Of a DNA stretch of 64,000 bases, positions 63,521 through 64,000 are shown piece by piece (position 1 is the first letter of the stretch; every line of letters starts with the position of its first letter). A program made the position numbers and the translations under genes. The notes under the pieces are model-generated. The model ran no database searches, was not told where the DNA came from, and was given only the letters and a program-made list of their open reading frames with translations. Origin of the DNA: Achromobacter pestifer (GTDB lineage: Bacteria > Pseudomonadota > Gammaproteobacteria > Burkholderiales > Burkholderiaceae_B); assembly GCF_013267355.1 (NCBI RefSeq), contig NZ_CP053985.1:1-64000 (forward strand). The letters run 5' to 3'.

Positions 63521-64000
63521 ATGACACTCACCGTTGGATTCGTGGGCCTGGGCATGATGGGCCTGCCCATGCTGGAAAACCTCGCCCGCGGCGAGGAGCG
63601 CTACAACATCCTGGCGTATGACCGCGACCCCGCGCGCCTGGAACGCCTGGCGCACCACCCCGCCTGGAACCAGACGCTCAAGCCGGCCGCCGGCCTGCAG
63701 GCGCTGGCCGCCTGCGACGTGGTCGTCACCATGTTGCCCGACAGCGCCATCACCAACGCGGTGATCGAAGGCGAGAATGGACTGGCGGGCGTGATGCGCC
63801 CGGGTTCCGTGCTGCTGGACATGGGCTCGTCCAACCCGGCCGAAACGCTGCGGCTGGCGCCGCTGTTGCGCACGGCCGGCGTGACGCTCATCGACGCGCC
63901 GGTGTCGGGCGCGGTAGCCAAGGCGGCCGCCGGCACCTTGGCCATCATGGTGGGCGCCGATGCCGACGGCCTGGCGCGCGTGCGCCCCCTGCTCTCGCGC
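63521..64000 (+). CDS. 3-hydroxyisobutyrate dehydrogenase-family protein, N-terminal part
   Basis: The first 160 codons of a beta-hydroxyacid dehydrogenase; the gene runs past the window end. The NAD-binding GFVGLGMMGLPM lies at residues 5-16, and the family substrate motif DAPVSGAVAKAAAGTLAIMVG near residue 127. The family includes 3-hydroxyisobutyrate, tartronate semialdehyde and L-threonate dehydrogenases. An AAGGGAA ribosome binding site precedes the ATG. It diverges from the LysR gene; the exact substrate cannot be told from this part. Confidence 0.87.
   Translation, partial: MTLTVGFVGLGMMGLPMLENLARGEERYNILAYDRDPARLERLAHHPAWNQTLKPAAGLQALAACDVVVTMLPDSAITNAVIEGENGLAGVMRPGSVLLDMGSSNPAETLRLAPLLRTAGVTLIDAPVSGAVAKAAAGTLAIMVGADADGLARVRPLLSR

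Overview
The window is GC-rich, densely coded DNA of a betaproteobacterium, most likely Alcaligenaceae (Achromobacter/Bordetella-like). The basis is codon usage, DctP and NMT1-like binding proteins embedded in a catabolic cluster, a napEDABC-ccm arrangement, and a catabolic gene set closely resembling the pic genes described in Alcaligenes faecalis. The taxon is inferred; no rRNA or tRNA gene was seen.

Layout. (1) 0-3.3 kb: the end of an IlvD/Edd dehydratase gene, a GntR regulator and two SAM methyltransferases. (2) 3.4-24 kb: a pyridine-ring catabolic island. A long minus-strand array runs TRAP binding protein, three-subunit molybdenum hydroxylase (its iron-sulfur subunit fused to CoxG), NMT1-type ABC importer, TRAP DctQ/DctM. 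It diverges from a plus-strand Rieske oxygenase operon (ferredoxin, reductase, alpha, beta). A second minus-strand operon encodes a decarboxylase, N-formylmaleamate deformylase, 2,5-dihydroxypyridine dioxygenase and maleamate amidase. MocA- and XdhC-like molybdenum cofactor genes and a MarR regulator close the island. The likely route is picolinate to 6-hydroxypicolinate to 3,6-dihydroxypicolinate to 2,5-dihydroxypyridine to N-formylmaleamate to maleamate to maleate. Eight copies of a 12-bp palindrome related to TCAGTATACTGA stand before these transcription units and define a putative PicR regulon.

(3) 24-27 kb: a LysR regulator divergent from a hydroxyacyl-CoA-type dehydrogenase and a BKACE beta-keto acid cleavage enzyme. 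(4) 27-34.9 kb: a SecD-P1-like lipoprotein, a 1976-residue trimeric autotransporter adhesin with modular repeats, and a divergent LysR gene. (5) 35-51.4 kb: an anaerobic respiration block. napEDABC runs directly into ccmABCDEFGHI and converges on a tetrathionate-reductase-type ttrBCA operon. FNR-type boxes lie before napE (imperfect) and ttrB (perfect).

(6) 51.5-57.1 kb: housekeeping and unknown genes. These are a family-6 DNA glycosylase, a pirin, a MarR/membrane-protein pair with its own inverted repeat, an AraC regulator, and two divergent secreted paralogues that keep two cysteines exactly 90 residues apart. (7) 57.2-63.4 kb: an operon of unknown substrate with an SDR, a StyA-like monooxygenase, a flavin reductase, a CrtI-like oxidoreductase and a MetA-type outer-membrane protein, with a LysR gene upstream. 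It diverges from a 3-hydroxyisobutyrate-dehydrogenase-family gene cut by the window end.
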